Assembly: GCF_000444995.1 (NCBI RefSeq)
Contig: NC_022041.1
Coordinates: 3,537,501-3,601,500 of the forward strand
DNA from: Paracoccus aminophilus JCM 7686
GTDB lineage: Bacteria > Pseudomonadota > Alphaproteobacteria > Rhodobacterales > Rhodobacteraceae
Reading direction: 5' to 3'
DNA length: 64,000 nt
Made by a program: the position numbers and the translations under genes. Below are positions 18,394 to 27,170 of the stretch, one piece after another. Numbering within the stretch: the first letter of the stretch is position 1; the number at the start of each line of letters is the position of its first letter. The notes under the pieces are model-generated. The model made no database searches, had not been told where the DNA came from, and worked only from the letters and a program-made list of their open reading frames with translations.

Positions 18394-19026
18394 ATGGCTG
18401 CCGACAAACGGATTCTTGCTTTGGGTGCGGTTGCGACCGTTCTGGTTCTGGCCACGGGCGGAATTTGGCTTTCGCAGACCAAGGACAGCGATCCTTTCGG
18501 CCAATGCCGCAAATCCGTGGTTGCCGGTGGAATGGAGGCGTTTGGCGCGCCGTTCACCTTGACCAATCAGCAAAGCCAGCGCGTCACCGACAAGCAGGTC
18601 TTTGCGAAACCCTCGCTGGTTTATTTCGGCTATACGTTCTGCCCCGATGTCTGCCCGCTTGATGTCTCGCGCAATGGCGAGGCGCGCCGCCTGCTCAGTG
18701 AGCGCGGCCTTGACGTGAATGACGTCTTCATCACCATCGACCCGAACCGCGACACACCCGAGGCGCTTCAAAGCTTTGCCGAAGTGCAAGACCCCGAGCT
18801 GATCGCGCTCACCGGCTCGTCCGAGGAAATCGACGCGGTGGCCAAGGCGTGGCGCGTCTATTACAAGCTGAACAATCAAGACGACCCCGAGGATTATCTC
18901 GTCGACCACATGACCAATACCTTCCTGGTCATGCCCGGTCAGGGCACCGTCGAGTATTTCGGCCGTGACGTGAGCCCCGAAGATATGGCCACGCGCACCG
19001 CCTGCTTCGTCAATGCGGCCAAATAG
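18394..19026 (+). CDS. senC: SenC/PrrC/SCO1 copper chaperone
   Basis: Membrane-anchored thioredoxin-fold protein that delivers copper to the CuA site of cytochrome c oxidase. In purple bacteria its gene sits between regB and regA. Copper ligands are visible: Cys83 and Cys87 in FCPDVCP and His172 in VDHMTNTF. A single hydrophobic helix (residues about 7-26) anchors it facing the periplasm. I prefer the ATG at 18394, which has GGAG six bases upstream; an ATG at 18388 touches the SD itself. The gene is divergent from regB and 79 bases upstream of regA. Confidence 0.93.
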   Translation: MAADKRILALGAVATVLVLATGGIWLSQTKDSDPFGQCRKSVVAGGMEAFGAPFTLTNQQSQRVTDKQVFAKPSLVYFGYTFCPDVCPLDVSRNGEARRLLSERGLDVNDVFITIDPNRDTPEALQSFAEVQDPELIALTGSSEEIDAVAKAWRVYYKLNNQDDPEDYLVDHMTNTFLVMPGQGTVEYFGRDVSPEDMATRTACFVNAAK

Positions 19027-19105
19027 CCGCTTCCCTGAACTTTGACTGTTTGGGCCAAGCCGCTTAAGATCGGCCCAGACAGCCAAATCGCGAAAGTTCA
19101 ATCCC

Positions 19106-19651
19106 GTGAACACATCCGATATCGGACCCGATCCCAGCCTGCTTCTGGTCGATGATGATGAGGTCTTTCTGACCCGCCTCACCCGAGCCATGGAAAAGCG
19201 CGGCTTCAACGTCACCCCCGCCAATTCCGTCGCGGCCGCCCGCGAAGCCATCAGCGCCCATCCGCCCGCTTATGCCGTGGTGGATTTGCGGCTTGAAGAT
19301 GGCAATGGGTTGGATGTCGTCGACGTTTTGCGCGACGCCCGCGCAGATGCCCGCATTGTCGTCCTGACCGGTTATGGCGCAATTGCGACAGCCGTTGCCG
19401 CCGTCAAAATGGGCGCGACCGATTATCTTTCGAAACCTGCGGATGCCGATGATGTCACCCGCGCGCTTCTGGCCCGCGGCGATACATTGCCGCCGCCGCC
19501 CGAAGCGCCAATGTCGGCCGATCGGGTTCGCTGGGAACATATTCAGCGCGTTTTCGAACAATGCGACCGCAATGTCAGTGAAACCGCGCGGCGTTTGCAT
19601 ATGCATCGGCGGACATTGCAGCGGATTTTGGCCAAACGCAGCCCGAGATGA
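19106..19651 (+). CDS. regA: Redox response regulator RegA/PrrA/ActR
   Basis: Two-domain response regulator of 181 residues. In the receiver domain the acidic pair is in LLVDDDEV, the phosphoacceptor is Asp60 in AVVDLRLEDG and the conserved lysine is Lys110 in YLSKPAD. A proline-rich linker (LPPPPEAP) leads to a Fis-type helix-turn-helix near the C-terminus (NVSETARRLHMHRRTLQRIL), which is nearly invariant in the family. The start is GTG at 19106. RegA globally controls respiration, CO2 and nitrogen fixation and, where present, photosynthesis genes in response to RegB. Confidence 0.96.
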   Translation: MNTSDIGPDPSLLLVDDDEVFLTRLTRAMEKRGFNVTPANSVAAAREAISAHPPAYAVVDLRLEDGNGLDVVDVLRDARADARIVVLTGYGAIATAVAAVKMGATDYLSKPADADDVTRALLARGDTLPPPPEAPMSADRVRWEHIQRVFEQCDRNVSETARRLHMHRRTLQRILAKRSPR

Positions 19652-19731
19652 CATTAGAACAACACTAGCTGTTGCAATTCCCGGTCTAATAGTAATATCA
19701 AAAATTACAGCCCTCATTTTCGGGAAATGAA

Positions 19732-20040
19732 ATGTCAGTCGACCTTGACGCAATGAACCTCAGCGAGCTTCGCGACCTGAGAAATAAAGTAGAACGCGCG
19801 ATCAATTCTTACGAAGATCGTCGTCGTAAAGAGGCTCTTGCAGCCGTCGAAGTTGCTGCCCGCGAGCATGGTTTCAATCTGGCCGAGCTCACCGGGATCA
19901 AAATCAGCAAGTCGCGGGTTGCTGCCAAATATGTCAATCCGGCAGACCAGAACCAAACCTGGAGCGGCCGTGGCCGCAAACCGCGTTGGGTTCAGGAACA
20001 TCTGGACAGCGGCAAATCGGTCGAAGACCTCGCGATCTGA
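19732..20040 (+). CDS. hvrA: HvrA-like H-NS family nucleoid protein
   Basis: Small DNA-binding protein of 102 residues in the H-NS/HvrA/Spb family. The N-terminal half is a coiled-coil oligomerisation region (LSELRDLRNKVERAINSYEDRRR). The C-terminal half holds the AT-hook-like core: YVNPADQNQTWSGRGRKPRW. In Rhodobacter capsulatus hvrA follows regA and modulates light- and nitrogen-regulated promoters, and the same order is kept here. The 80-base gap from regA is AT-rich and may hold its own promoter. A strong terminator follows. Confidence 0.9.
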   Translation: MSVDLDAMNLSELRDLRNKVERAINSYEDRRRKEALAAVEVAAREHGFNLAELTGIKISKSRVAAKYVNPADQNQTWSGRGRKPRWVQEHLDSGKSVEDLAI

Positions 20041-20045
20041 AGATC

Positions 20046-20076
20046 AACCCCGCCCCTTAAGGCGGGGTTGTTTCAT
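20046..20076 (+). terminator. Rho-independent terminator after hvrA
   Basis: Nine-bp stem AACCCCGCC / GGCGGGGTT (20046-20054, 20061-20069) with a 6-base loop and a GTTTCATT tail. It ends the senC-regA-hvrA unit just before the convergent HD gene. Confidence 0.88.
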
Positions 20077-20080
20077 TCAG

Positions 20081-20698
20081 TCATCTTAAAATCTGGGCTT
20101 CATCCATTTCCTGAAGAATATGATGAAACCGATTTATAAAGGCTGCCCGTGTTTCAGCGGGCGGCCTTAATCTGATTTGCAAAAGGCCGGAGAGGTCTAT
20201 TTCGGGGACCGGAAACAGCCGATCCGCCTCTTGCGCGGAAAATCCCGCGATTTGAACCGCCTCCAATCGGGCGGACAGGCGATCTGCCAGTTTGATCGCG
20301 CGCTTGACTGCTGCCGGGATTTGCGCGGGCAGGCCAAAGCGCAAATGCACCGCCGCCGCAATCCGCGCATCCATCTCGCCATATTCGACGCCAAGCGCCG
20401 CCTTGACCGGAGAAATCATGTCTCCGATGACATATTCAGGCGCATCGTGCAAAAGCGCGGCCAAGCGCCAGCGCGGTTCGGCTTCGGGCTCGATCCGGGC
20501 GTAGATCTCTTCGACCAGAATGGAATGCTCGGCCACCGAATAGGCCCAATCGCCCGAGGTCTGGCCATTCCAGCGCGCGACAAAGGCCAACCCATGCGCG
20601 ATATCCTCGATCTCGATATCCATCGGGGTAGGATCCAGCAGATCGAGCCTGCGCCCCGACAGCATCCGCTGCCACGCCCGTTTCGCCGTCTTCGCCAT
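20081..20698 (-). CDS. HD-domain phosphohydrolase (YfbR-like)
   Basis: Protein of 205 residues with the HD metal-binding pattern: His in SVAEHSILVEE, the HD pair in AALLHDAPEYVIGDM, and a later conserved Asp in KLADRLSA. The arrangement resembles YfbR-type 5'-deoxynucleotidases, which dephosphorylate dNMPs. The open frame extends upstream to 21040 over secB, but the ATG at 20698 gives the natural N-terminus (MAKTAKRAWQRM). It is separated from secB by secB's terminator, so it is likely transcribed on its own. Confidence 0.85.
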   Translation of the reverse strand: MAKTAKRAWQRMLSGRRLDLLDPTPMDIEIEDIAHGLAFVARWNGQTSGDWAYSVAEHSILVEEIYARIEPEAEPRWRLAALLHDAPEYVIGDMISPVKAALGVEYGEMDARIAAAVHLRFGLPAQIPAAVKRAIKLADRLSARLEAVQIAGFSAQEADRLFPVPEIDLSGLLQIRLRPPAETRAAFINRFHHILQEMDEAQILR

Positions 20699-20720
20699 GC
20701 GCGCCAATCCCCGCCCGTCA

Positions 20721-20753
20721 CAAAAAGGGCCGCGGCTGAAACAGCGCGGCCCT
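20721..20753 (-). terminator. Rho-independent terminator after secB
   Basis: Nine-bp stem AGGGCCGCG / CGCGGCCCT (20726-20734 with 20745-20753) followed on the minus strand by TTTTTG. Forty-one bases after the secB stop. Confidence 0.88.
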
Positions 20754-20793
20754 CGAAAAGCTGTCATCCCGAGCGATGCCCGGTCTCTCACAC

Positions 20794-21297
20794 TCAGGAG
20801 AGCGGCACATCCGCCGGTTTTTCGGATTGGGCGCGGCGCATGATTTCCTGACGGTAGAGCGACACGAAATCGACCGGGTCCATATTGAACGCCGGGAAGC
20901 CGCCGTCGCGGGTCATGTCCGAAATGATACGACGCACGAAGGGGAACATCATGCGCGGGCATTCGATCAGCAGGAAGGGGTGGAGCTGGTCTTCCGGCAC
21001 GCCCTCGACATGGAAAATCCCGCCGTAATCCAATTCGCACAGGAACAGCGGCGTTTTGTCGGCAGCATTGACCGAGCTCACGCGGAACTTGCAGATCACT
21101 TCATACTGGTGGTCGACCTGACGCTTGCGCGCATCGAGGCTGACCTGAACGTTGATTTCGGGCTGGACTTCGCCACCCGGGAGGCCCTTTTGGGCAACGG
21201 CATTTTCAAAGGACAGGTCGCGGACATATTGCGTCAGGACTTGCATCCGGACCTGAGCCTGTTCGGCTCCGGCGCCGTTGGTGGTTTCGTCGGTCAT
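20794..21297 (-). CDS. secB: Protein-export chaperone SecB
   Basis: Tetrameric cytoplasmic chaperone that holds unfolded precursors and passes them to SecA. The 167-residue length and family segments are present: VRMQVLTQYVRDLSFENA at the N-terminus, LCELDYGGIF in the middle and CPRMMFPFVRRIISDMTRDGGFP toward the end. The ATG at 21297 is preceded by GGAGG on the minus strand. The position next to fxsA and timA is conserved in alphaproteobacteria. In many relatives dnaQ is also adjacent, but here it lies 31 kb away. Confidence 0.97.
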   Translation of the reverse strand: MTDETTNGAGAEQAQVRMQVLTQYVRDLSFENAVAQKGLPGGEVQPEINVQVSLDARKRQVDHQYEVICKFRVSSVNAADKTPLFLCELDYGGIFHVEGVPEDQLHPFLLIECPRMMFPFVRRIISDMTRDGGFPAFNMDPVDFVSLYRQEIMRRAQSEKPADVPLS

Positions 21298-21349
21298 CGC
21301 TTATCCTCCTTGGATCTGCCAAGGGTTCTAGCATCGCACCGCAAGGCCC

Positions 21350-21880
21350 TCAATGGCGCGTCCAGCCGGAATTGCCGGGTTTTTGCGATGAATCGCCGGG
21401 TCCGATCTGCCCGCTCGACTGGGGGATGTAGGGATCGTCCTGCACGACATATTCGCCGTCGATCACCCCGTTGCTCCCGCCCGGACGCTGCGCGCCGGGA
21501 AATCCGCCCGAATATCCGAAGCCGACAGAGCTGGTTTTGACCCGCGCGGCAATCTGTCTCAGGATCAGGCTGCGCACCGGCGGCAGCAGCAACAACAGCC
21601 CGAGTGCATCGGTGAAAAAGCCGGGCAGGATCAGCAACATTCCGGCCAGCATCTTGAACGAGCGCTGCGCCATCGGCTGCGAGGGATTGCGCAATTCTTG
21701 CAGCGATTGCTGGAGATCCAGCGCCGCTTGCTGCCCCTGAAAGCGGATCAATGCCATGCCGGCAATCGCCGACAGCACGACCCAGGCCAAAGTCGCCCAA
21801 ACGCCGATTTCGCCGCCGATGACGACGAAAAGCGCGATCTCGATGATCGGCAACAGCAGAAACAGCCACAACACTCGCAT
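21350..21880 (-). CDS. fxsA: FxsA family membrane protein
   Basis: Inner-membrane protein of 176 residues. The FxsA domain (residues about 1-115) has three to four hydrophobic segments and the family features LLPIIEIALFVVIGGEIGVWATL and LLILPGFFTDALGLLLLLPPVR. The C-terminal tail (about 60 residues) is Gly/Ser/Pro-rich and soluble. The E. coli member is linked to exclusion of phage T7 when overproduced; the normal role is unclear. It is divergent from timA with 121 bases between start codons. Confidence 0.93.
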   Translation of the reverse strand: MRVLWLFLLLPIIEIALFVVIGGEIGVWATLAWVVLSAIAGMALIRFQGQQAALDLQQSLQELRNPSQPMAQRSFKMLAGMLLILPGFFTDALGLLLLLPPVRSLILRQIAARVKTSSVGFGYSGGFPGAQRPGGSNGVIDGEYVVQDDPYIPQSSGQIGPGDSSQKPGNSGWTRH

Positions 21881-22001
21881 AGAATTCTCTCCCTTCAGGG
21901 CAAACTGCCCGACCGGAACCCGTCAAAAACTGGACTTGAACCGACCTGCACCCTACATAGGATGCAACTTAGCTGAAACCAACAGCCGCCAAGGTTCCCT
22001 G

Positions 22002-22658
22002 ATGTCCAATGCCTTCGTTCAATTGATTGTCCTGGCCGCGATCGCGATCTTCCTGATCGTGCGCCTGCGCAATGTGCTGGGCACACGGGATGGCTACGAG
22101 CCACCGGCCGCGCCGCCCGAGCAGGTCCAGCAGCGCAAGTTCGACGTGATCGATGGGACCGCGACTCCGGGCGACAGCGATATCGCCGATCACGCCGAAG
22201 AGGGCAGCCCCGAAGCCGAGGCCCTGACCCAGATGAAAAAGGCCGAGCCCTCCTTCGAGGTCGGCCCGTTCCTGTCCGGCGCGAAGGGCGCCTATGAGAT
22301 GATCCTCATGGCCTTCGAGCATGGCGACATCTCGCAGGTCCGACCCTTCCTTGCGCCGCCGGTTGCCGAAGCCTTCCAATCGGTGATCGACGACCGCAAG
22401 GCCAAAGGCCTGACCACCGAAGCGCAATATCTCGGCACGCGCGAAACCGCGCTTGCAGGCGCCGCCTTCGACCGCACCACCGGTCTCGCAGAGATCACCG
22501 TGCGCTTTGTCGGCGAGCTGATGCTGACCGTGCGCGATGCCAATGGCGAGATCGTCGAGGGTGATCCCAAGACCTCGCTCAAGCAGCGCGACAGCTGGAC
22601 CTTCTCGCGCCGCATGGGTCAATCCGATCCCAACTGGCAGCTTGTCGCCACGGCCTGA
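22002..22658 (+). CDS. Tim44/TimA family adaptor protein
   Basis: Protein of 218 residues with an N-terminal membrane anchor (FVQLIVLAAIAIFLIVRL) and a C-terminal Tim44-like domain, recognised from FLSGAKGAYEMILMAFEHGDISQVRPFL and the ending RDSWTFSRRMGQSDPNWQLVAT. The family is related to the mitochondrial import-motor subunit Tim44 and is nearly universal in alphaproteobacteria, next to secB and fxsA. I use the ATG at 22002 because the upstream part of the open frame overlaps fxsA. The smr gene follows after only 3 bases. Confidence 0.92.
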   Translation: MSNAFVQLIVLAAIAIFLIVRLRNVLGTRDGYEPPAAPPEQVQQRKFDVIDGTATPGDSDIADHAEEGSPEAEALTQMKKAEPSFEVGPFLSGAKGAYEMILMAFEHGDISQVRPFLAPPVAEAFQSVIDDRKAKGLTTEAQYLGTRETALAGAAFDRTTGLAEITVRFVGELMLTVRDANGEIVEGDPKTSLKQRDSWTFSRRMGQSDPNWQLVATA

Positions 22659-22661
22659 GCC

Positions 22662-23306
22662 ATGAGCCGCAAGCGGGGCCTGACCCCCGAGGACAAGGCC
22701 CTGTGGAATCATGTGGCGCGCTCAGTCGCGCCACTTCATCCTTTGCGCAAGGACCCAAAGCCCGAGCCGACTGCCAAGGTCGAGCCAAAGCCCATCGTCC
22801 CGCGCGCGCCCTCACTGCCTTCCGCCGCCCCCGCGCTGCCGTCGTCCCTTCGGATCGGCGGCTTTTCCCTTTCGGGCCGCAGCGCCGGGCAGGGGCGCGT
22901 CACCCATGATCTTGCGCCGGGTCCAGCCGAGCGGTTGGCCGAGGCCCCGGTGCGCATGGATCACAAGACTCACCGCCAGATGACCCGCGGCAAGCTGCGC
23001 CCCGAGGCGCGCATTGACCTGCATGGCATGACGCTGGCGATCGCACAGCCCTCGCTGACGAATTTCATTCTGGGGGCGCATGGCCGGGGTTGCAGGCTGG
23101 TGCTGGTGATTACCGGCAAGGGCAAGGCCGGGGGGCCGGATGCGCCTCTGCCGGTGCGGCCCGGCGCGCTGCGCCACAATGTGCCGCATTGGCTGCATAT
23201 GGCGCCCTTGGCTTCGGTCGTCCTGCAAGTCACCCCCGCCCACCGCAGCCACGGCGGCGAGGGCGCTTATTACGTCTATTTGCGGAAGACGTTTTCCATC
23301 AGCTGA
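22662..23306 (+). CDS. Smr/MutS-domain endonuclease-like protein
   Basis: Protein of 214 residues with a charged, proline-rich N-terminal half and a C-terminal Smr domain (about 110-210). The conserved D-L-H-G is in ARIDLHGMTLAIA, and the G-K-G loop is in VLVITGKGKAGG. Stand-alone Smr proteins are DNA or RNA nicking endonucleases. It probably forms an operon with timA. In related genomes an mltA gene commonly lies between the two and is absent here. The 3' end overlaps the convergent hydrolase gene by 31 bases. Confidence 0.9.
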   Translation: MSRKRGLTPEDKALWNHVARSVAPLHPLRKDPKPEPTAKVEPKPIVPRAPSLPSAAPALPSSLRIGGFSLSGRSAGQGRVTHDLAPGPAERLAEAPVRMDHKTHRQMTRGKLRPEARIDLHGMTLAIAQPSLTNFILGAHGRGCRLVLVITGKGKAGGPDAPLPVRPGALRHNVPHWLHMAPLASVVLQVTPAHRSHGGEGAYYVYLRKTFSIS

Positions 23307-24370
23307 TCGGGCACCAGAACGACCTGCGCCGCGCGCTCGACCGTCAGCGCCGCACTGGTGAACAGCCCGACATGACCGCCGTCATTGGCAAAGGCCGCGC
23401 CGAGGTTGTCGACCTGGCTGAGAATGCTCAGCAGCGCCGGCGAAGTCGCGACGTTGAAATGCCCGTCGCCGGTGTTGAAGGCGCCAGTATCGACCAGCAT
23501 AACCTTGAGATCAGAGACGCGGGTCGGATCGGGCAGGGTGCCCAGCCGCTCGGGCTCGCCCGACAGCCGCGCCGACAGGCGCAGCGCGCGGTCTTTCGAC
23601 GAGGTGAAGATCAGGAAGGGCTGAGGCAATTCGCCAATCGCCTTGGCCTGCATCCGGAAGAGATCGACATCAATATCGGGCGACATCAGGATCACGCCGC
23701 CAATCTTGTCGAGCTCCTTGCGTTTGCCGCCGATGGCCATCTGGCGCAGGGTTTCCATCACCAAAGATGCGCCCATCGAATGGCCGACCAGAATGACCTG
23801 ACGCGCGCCAGCGGCTTCGGCCTCTTCGATGGTCTCTTGCAAGCCATCGCGCGAGAACAGGACCGAATCGCGATCGGCGACATAGGCCAAAGGCTGCCCG
23901 CGCGAGGGCCATGCGAAATGCAGCTGCGCGCCCGGCATCTTCATATCATGCGAGAATTGCGCAAAGCGGTAAACGCCCTCGGCGAAGGTGTTGTTATAGC
24001 CGTGGACGAAAATCACCGCATCGCGATGTGCGGCAGGCTGCTTCATCAGCTCGCTGCGCACCGCCTGCCGGAAGGCCAGCGGCGTCGCATAATCCAGACG
24101 CTGGGTGACCAGAAAATCCGTGTAGGGATTGGGCGCCTTGCCCTCTTTGGGATAGGTGATCGACCCCAGCTTGCGCTCGGGCGGCACCGACACATCGACG
24201 CGGCCGTAATGGACGGTCTCGCTGCGCACATTGTCCGGCCCGCGCGTGGTCGCCACCAGGATTTCCTGCACCTGCCCGACCTTGGCAGCCTGCGGGTCCA
24301 GAGTGATCGCGCCACGCGGCGAACAGGCGGAAACGGCAATTGTCAGAGAGAGCAGGCAGTAACGCAGCAT
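23276..24370 (-). CDS. Alpha/beta hydrolase lipoprotein (DUF900 type)
   Basis: Exported hydrolase of 364 residues. The start at 24370 opens a lipoprotein signal ending AVSAC, so Cys16 would be lipidated. The hydrolase fold shows VIFVHGYNNTFAEG near residue 120, the nucleophile elbow GHSMG near 190 and a C-terminal catalytic His in DGGHVG. This is the DUF900 group, whose substrates are unknown. The longer open frame up to 24508 is rejected because it would bury the signal peptide. It converges on smr with a 31-base overlap. Confidence 0.85.
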   Translation of the reverse strand: MLRYCLLSLTIAVSACSPRGAITLDPQAAKVGQVQEILVATTRGPDNVRSETVHYGRVDVSVPPERKLGSITYPKEGKAPNPYTDFLVTQRLDYATPLAFRQAVRSELMKQPAAHRDAVIFVHGYNNTFAEGVYRFAQFSHDMKMPGAQLHFAWPSRGQPLAYVADRDSVLFSRDGLQETIEEAEAAGARQVILVGHSMGASLVMETLRQMAIGGKRKELDKIGGVILMSPDIDVDLFRMQAKAIGELPQPFLIFTSSKDRALRLSARLSGEPERLGTLPDPTRVSDLKVMLVDTGAFNTGDGHFNVATSPALLSILSQVDNLGAAFANDGGHVGLFTSAALTVERAAQVVLVPDQLMENVFRK

Positions 24371-24465
24371 GGCATCCTCGAACTGAATTTTGCGCAGAAG
24401 ATGCCAGAGCCCGCTCGACTTGGAAACGGGTCTTGTTGCGGTGAATGCCTGTGACGCAAACGGGT

Positions 24466-24651
24466 TCAGACGCCGCCGCGATAATTCGCCTTGGGTCCGG
24501 CAAACCACCAGGCAATCAGCCCGATCACGGGCAGGAAAGCGATAATCAGCACCCAGATCACTTTGGTCCGGCCGCTTTCACCGCTGTTGATGACCGAGGC
24601 AATCGCCCAGACATCCAGTGCAAAGAGAATAAGTCCGAAAAGAAAGCGCAT
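24466..24651 (-). CDS. Small PLDc_N-type membrane protein
   Basis: A 61-residue peptide with two hydrophobic helices: an N-terminal one (FLFGLILFALDVWAIASVI) and a second reading VIWVLIIAFLPVIGLIAWWFAG. The pattern KVIWVLIIAFLPVIGLIAWW matches the PLDc_N domain otherwise found at the N-terminus of cardiolipin synthases. Here it stands alone, as is common in alphaproteobacteria. Start at 24651 (MRFLFGL), because the upstream extension is not membrane-like. Function unknown. Confidence 0.8.
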   Translation of the reverse strand: MRFLFGLILFALDVWAIASVINSGESGRTKVIWVLIIAFLPVIGLIAWWFAGPKANYRGGV

Positions 24652-24714
24652 GTGTCTCCCCTGCCATCGACAAATCAACGGCAGGAGAGCGACTCGGTTC
24701 CTTAAAGCCCGACC

Positions 24715-26022
24715 TTACAGGACGTAACGCGACAAGTCGGTCGAGCGCGACAGATCGCCCAGATGCTTTTCGACGAAGGCTGCATTGACCTCGACATGCT
24801 CGCCGCTGCGGTCAGGCGCGGCAAAGGACAGCTCTTCGAAGACCCGCTCGATCACGGTGTAGAGGCGACGCGCGCCGATGTTTTCGATCGACGAGTTCAC
24901 CTCGGCCGCGATCCGCGCCAAGGCCGCGATTCCGTCGGGGGTAAAGGCCACGGTCACGCCCTCGGTCGCCATCAGCGCGGTATATTGCCGGGTCAACGCA
25001 TTGTCGGTCTCCGAGAGGATGCGAACGAAATCCTCTTCGGTCAAAGCGCGCAGCTCGACCCGGATCGGCAGACGGCCCTGAAGCTCGGGCAGCAGATCCG
25101 AGGGCTTCGAGATATGGAAGGCGCCCGAGGCGATGAACAGGATATGGTCGGTCTTCACCGGACCGTATTTCGTCGAGACCGTGGTGCCTTCGATCAGCGG
25201 CAGAAGATCGCGTTGCACACCCTCGCGGCTGACATCGCCGCCCCGGACATCGGCACGCGCGGCAACCTTGTCGATCTCGTCGATAAAGACGATGCCGTTT
25301 TGCTGGACCGATTCCAGCGCCGCGGCCTTGACCACCTCGTCATCCAGAAGCTTGTCGGCCTCTTCCGAGATCAGCAGCTCATAGCTTTCGGACACCGTGA
25401 CCTTGCGGCGCACACGACGCCCACCAAAGGCCTTCATCAGCCCCGACAGATCCATCATGCCGCCCATCGCGCCCGGAGGCTGACCCGGGATCTCAGCCAT
25501 GCCGAAGGGGTTCGAATTGTCCTGAACCTCAAGCTCGATCACCGTGTTGTCGAGCTCGCCCCGCTTGAGCTTGTCGCGGAACAGATCGCGGGTCTGCTCA
25601 CGCGCATTCTCGCCCGCGAGAATGGCCACGACGCGGTCCTCAGCGGCCTGATAGGCCTTGGCCTTGACCTCCTCGCGCATCCGCTCGCGGGTCTCCACGA
25701 TCGCGGCATCGGTCAGATCGCGGATGATCTGCTCGACATCGCGACCGACATAGCCGACTTCGGTGAATTTCGTGGCCTCGACCTTGAGGAAGGGCGCACG
25801 CGCCAGCTTGGCCAAACGGCGCGAGATCTCGGTCTTGCCGACGCCGGTCGGCCCGATCATCAGGATGTTCTTGGGATAAACCTCATCGCGCAGATCATCG
25901 CCCAATTGCTTCCTGCGCCAGCGGTTGCGCAAAGCGACGGCAACCGCACGCTTGGCATCCTTCTGGCCGATGATGAAACGGTCAAGCTCGCTGACGATTT
26001 CGCGTGGGGTCAGGTCGGTCAT
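24715..26022 (-). CDS. hslU: HslUV protease ATPase subunit
   Basis: AAA+ unfoldase of the HslUV (ClpYQ) protease, 435 residues. The Walker A motif is GPTGVGKT at 57-64 and the Walker B is IVFIDEIDK near 250. The intermediate I-domain lies between them, and the C-terminus ends YVL, which inserts into HslV. The ATG overlaps the stop of the upstream membrane-protein gene by 4 bases (ATGA). HslV is one gene further upstream, so all three are probably in one transcript. Confidence 0.98.
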   Translation of the reverse strand: MTDLTPREIVSELDRFIIGQKDAKRAVAVALRNRWRRKQLGDDLRDEVYPKNILMIGPTGVGKTEISRRLAKLARAPFLKVEATKFTEVGYVGRDVEQIIRDLTDAAIVETRERMREEVKAKAYQAAEDRVVAILAGENAREQTRDLFRDKLKRGELDNTVIELEVQDNSNPFGMAEIPGQPPGAMGGMMDLSGLMKAFGGRRVRRKVTVSESYELLISEEADKLLDDEVVKAAALESVQQNGIVFIDEIDKVAARADVRGGDVSREGVQRDLLPLIEGTTVSTKYGPVKTDHILFIASGAFHISKPSDLLPELQGRLPIRVELRALTEEDFVRILSETDNALTRQYTALMATEGVTVAFTPDGIAALARIAAEVNSSIENIGARRLYTVIERVFEELSFAAPDRSGEHVEVNAAFVEKHLGDLSRSTDLSRYVL

Positions 26023-27092
26023 AATGCACCTTTTGCATAGGGAGGCAGGCGGTCCTTGCCCGGAAAGTCAGGCAGGGCGCGCATCAGCACCGCACGCAGC
26101 GGCACCCACCACGCCCCCAAAGCGGTGACCGCACCGCCGATAAGAACAAGCACCATGGGCCAGTCGAGCCCGGCGCCATTGCGATAAGCCAGCGTCCAGA
26201 TCAGCCAGACGAGATAGCCAAGCCCGGCTGTCAGAAAGCTGCGCCGGTCGATGATCAGGGCAAAGACCGTCATCACCGCCAGAACCAAAGCCATGGCCAA
26301 AAGCCGCCCCGGCCCCTCCAGCGCCATCGCGGTTTGCCCCAGGGTGTTCATGATCGCGGGCGCGGCAATCAGATGCAGCCAGAAGGCCGAAGCCGAAGCC
26401 CGCCCCAGCCGGTAAGGATCGCGCGTATCAAACCAGATCCCGCCAAGCGCCGCGACCAGACCGACAACCAGCGTCGCCAGCCCCAGCCGAGAGCCGCCGG
26501 TCAGGCTCAACAGCTCCGCCGGGCTCTGCGCGGTGGTCAGCGAGATCAGATCATAAGGCGCAATCAGCGCCACCCCCAGAAACAGCCCGGCCAGACCGAT
26601 GAGAAACATGGTGAAGGGCAGGCGGAACCACCAATACCAGCCGACCAGAGCCAAAAGCATCCCGCCCCCGGCCAACAGCTCCAGCCGCTGCAAATCGCTG
26701 CCAAAGCCGGTCTTCTCCAGCAACAGCGCCAGTATCGCGCCCATGACCGACAGGGCAAAAGCCGAAACCAGCACGATCGAGGGCAGAACCATCCGCCGCC
26801 GCACGGTGAAATAACGAGCAAAGCCGATGCTCAAAACCACGCCGATCAGGCAAAAGGCCAAGGAATCCCCAGCCGCCGATGCCAGCCCCATCAAGCCCGC
26901 CATCAGGATCAAAAGACCCGCAGTGATGAAAATCTCGGCAAAGCCGCGAAAGAGCTCGAACGCCTCATCATCCGGCGCAGGCCGCCCGGCCAGCCGTTGC
27001 GCGGCCAAAGCCTGGATCGAGGCCGCTTGCGCTTCACTCACGATCCCCGCCGCCACCGCCGCCTTGAGATCGTCCCCGCTCAGATCAGCCAT
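26019..27092 (-). CDS. DUF2157-like multi-pass membrane protein
   Basis: Protein of 357 residues: a soluble N-terminal 40 residues ([23 protein letters not shown]) resembling the DUF2157 start, then about ten hydrophobic helices. No catalytic motif is recognisable. I chose the ATG at 27092; an ATG at 27113 is also possible. The gene sits between hslV and hslU and its stop overlaps the hslU ATG. Its translation is therefore tied to HslU, although no functional link is known. Confidence 0.78.
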   Translation of the reverse strand: MADLSGDDLKAAVAAGIVSEAQAASIQALAAQRLAGRPAPDDEAFELFRGFAEIFITAGLLILMAGLMGLASAAGDSLAFCLIGVVLSIGFARYFTVRRRMVLPSIVLVSAFALSVMGAILALLLEKTGFGSDLQRLELLAGGGMLLALVGWYWWFRLPFTMFLIGLAGLFLGVALIAPYDLISLTTAQSPAELLSLTGGSRLGLATLVVGLVAALGGIWFDTRDPYRLGRASASAFWLHLIAAPAIMNTLGQTAMALEGPGRLLAMALVLAVMTVFALIIDRRSFLTAGLGYLVWLIWTLAYRNGAGLDWPMVLVLIGGAVTALGAWWVPLRAVLMRALPDFPGKDRLPPYAKGAL

Positions 27093-27170
27093 CCCGCTCG
27101 CCCTGTCTTTCATGAACAAATATCCCGGGGGAGTCCGCAGGACGGGGGCAGAGCCCCCATCAGCGCCCCA

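Noticed and set aside
18304..19251. N-terminal extension of RegB by over 300 residues
   Set aside because: The extension is antisense to senC and regA. RegB family length and a good SD place the start at 18303.
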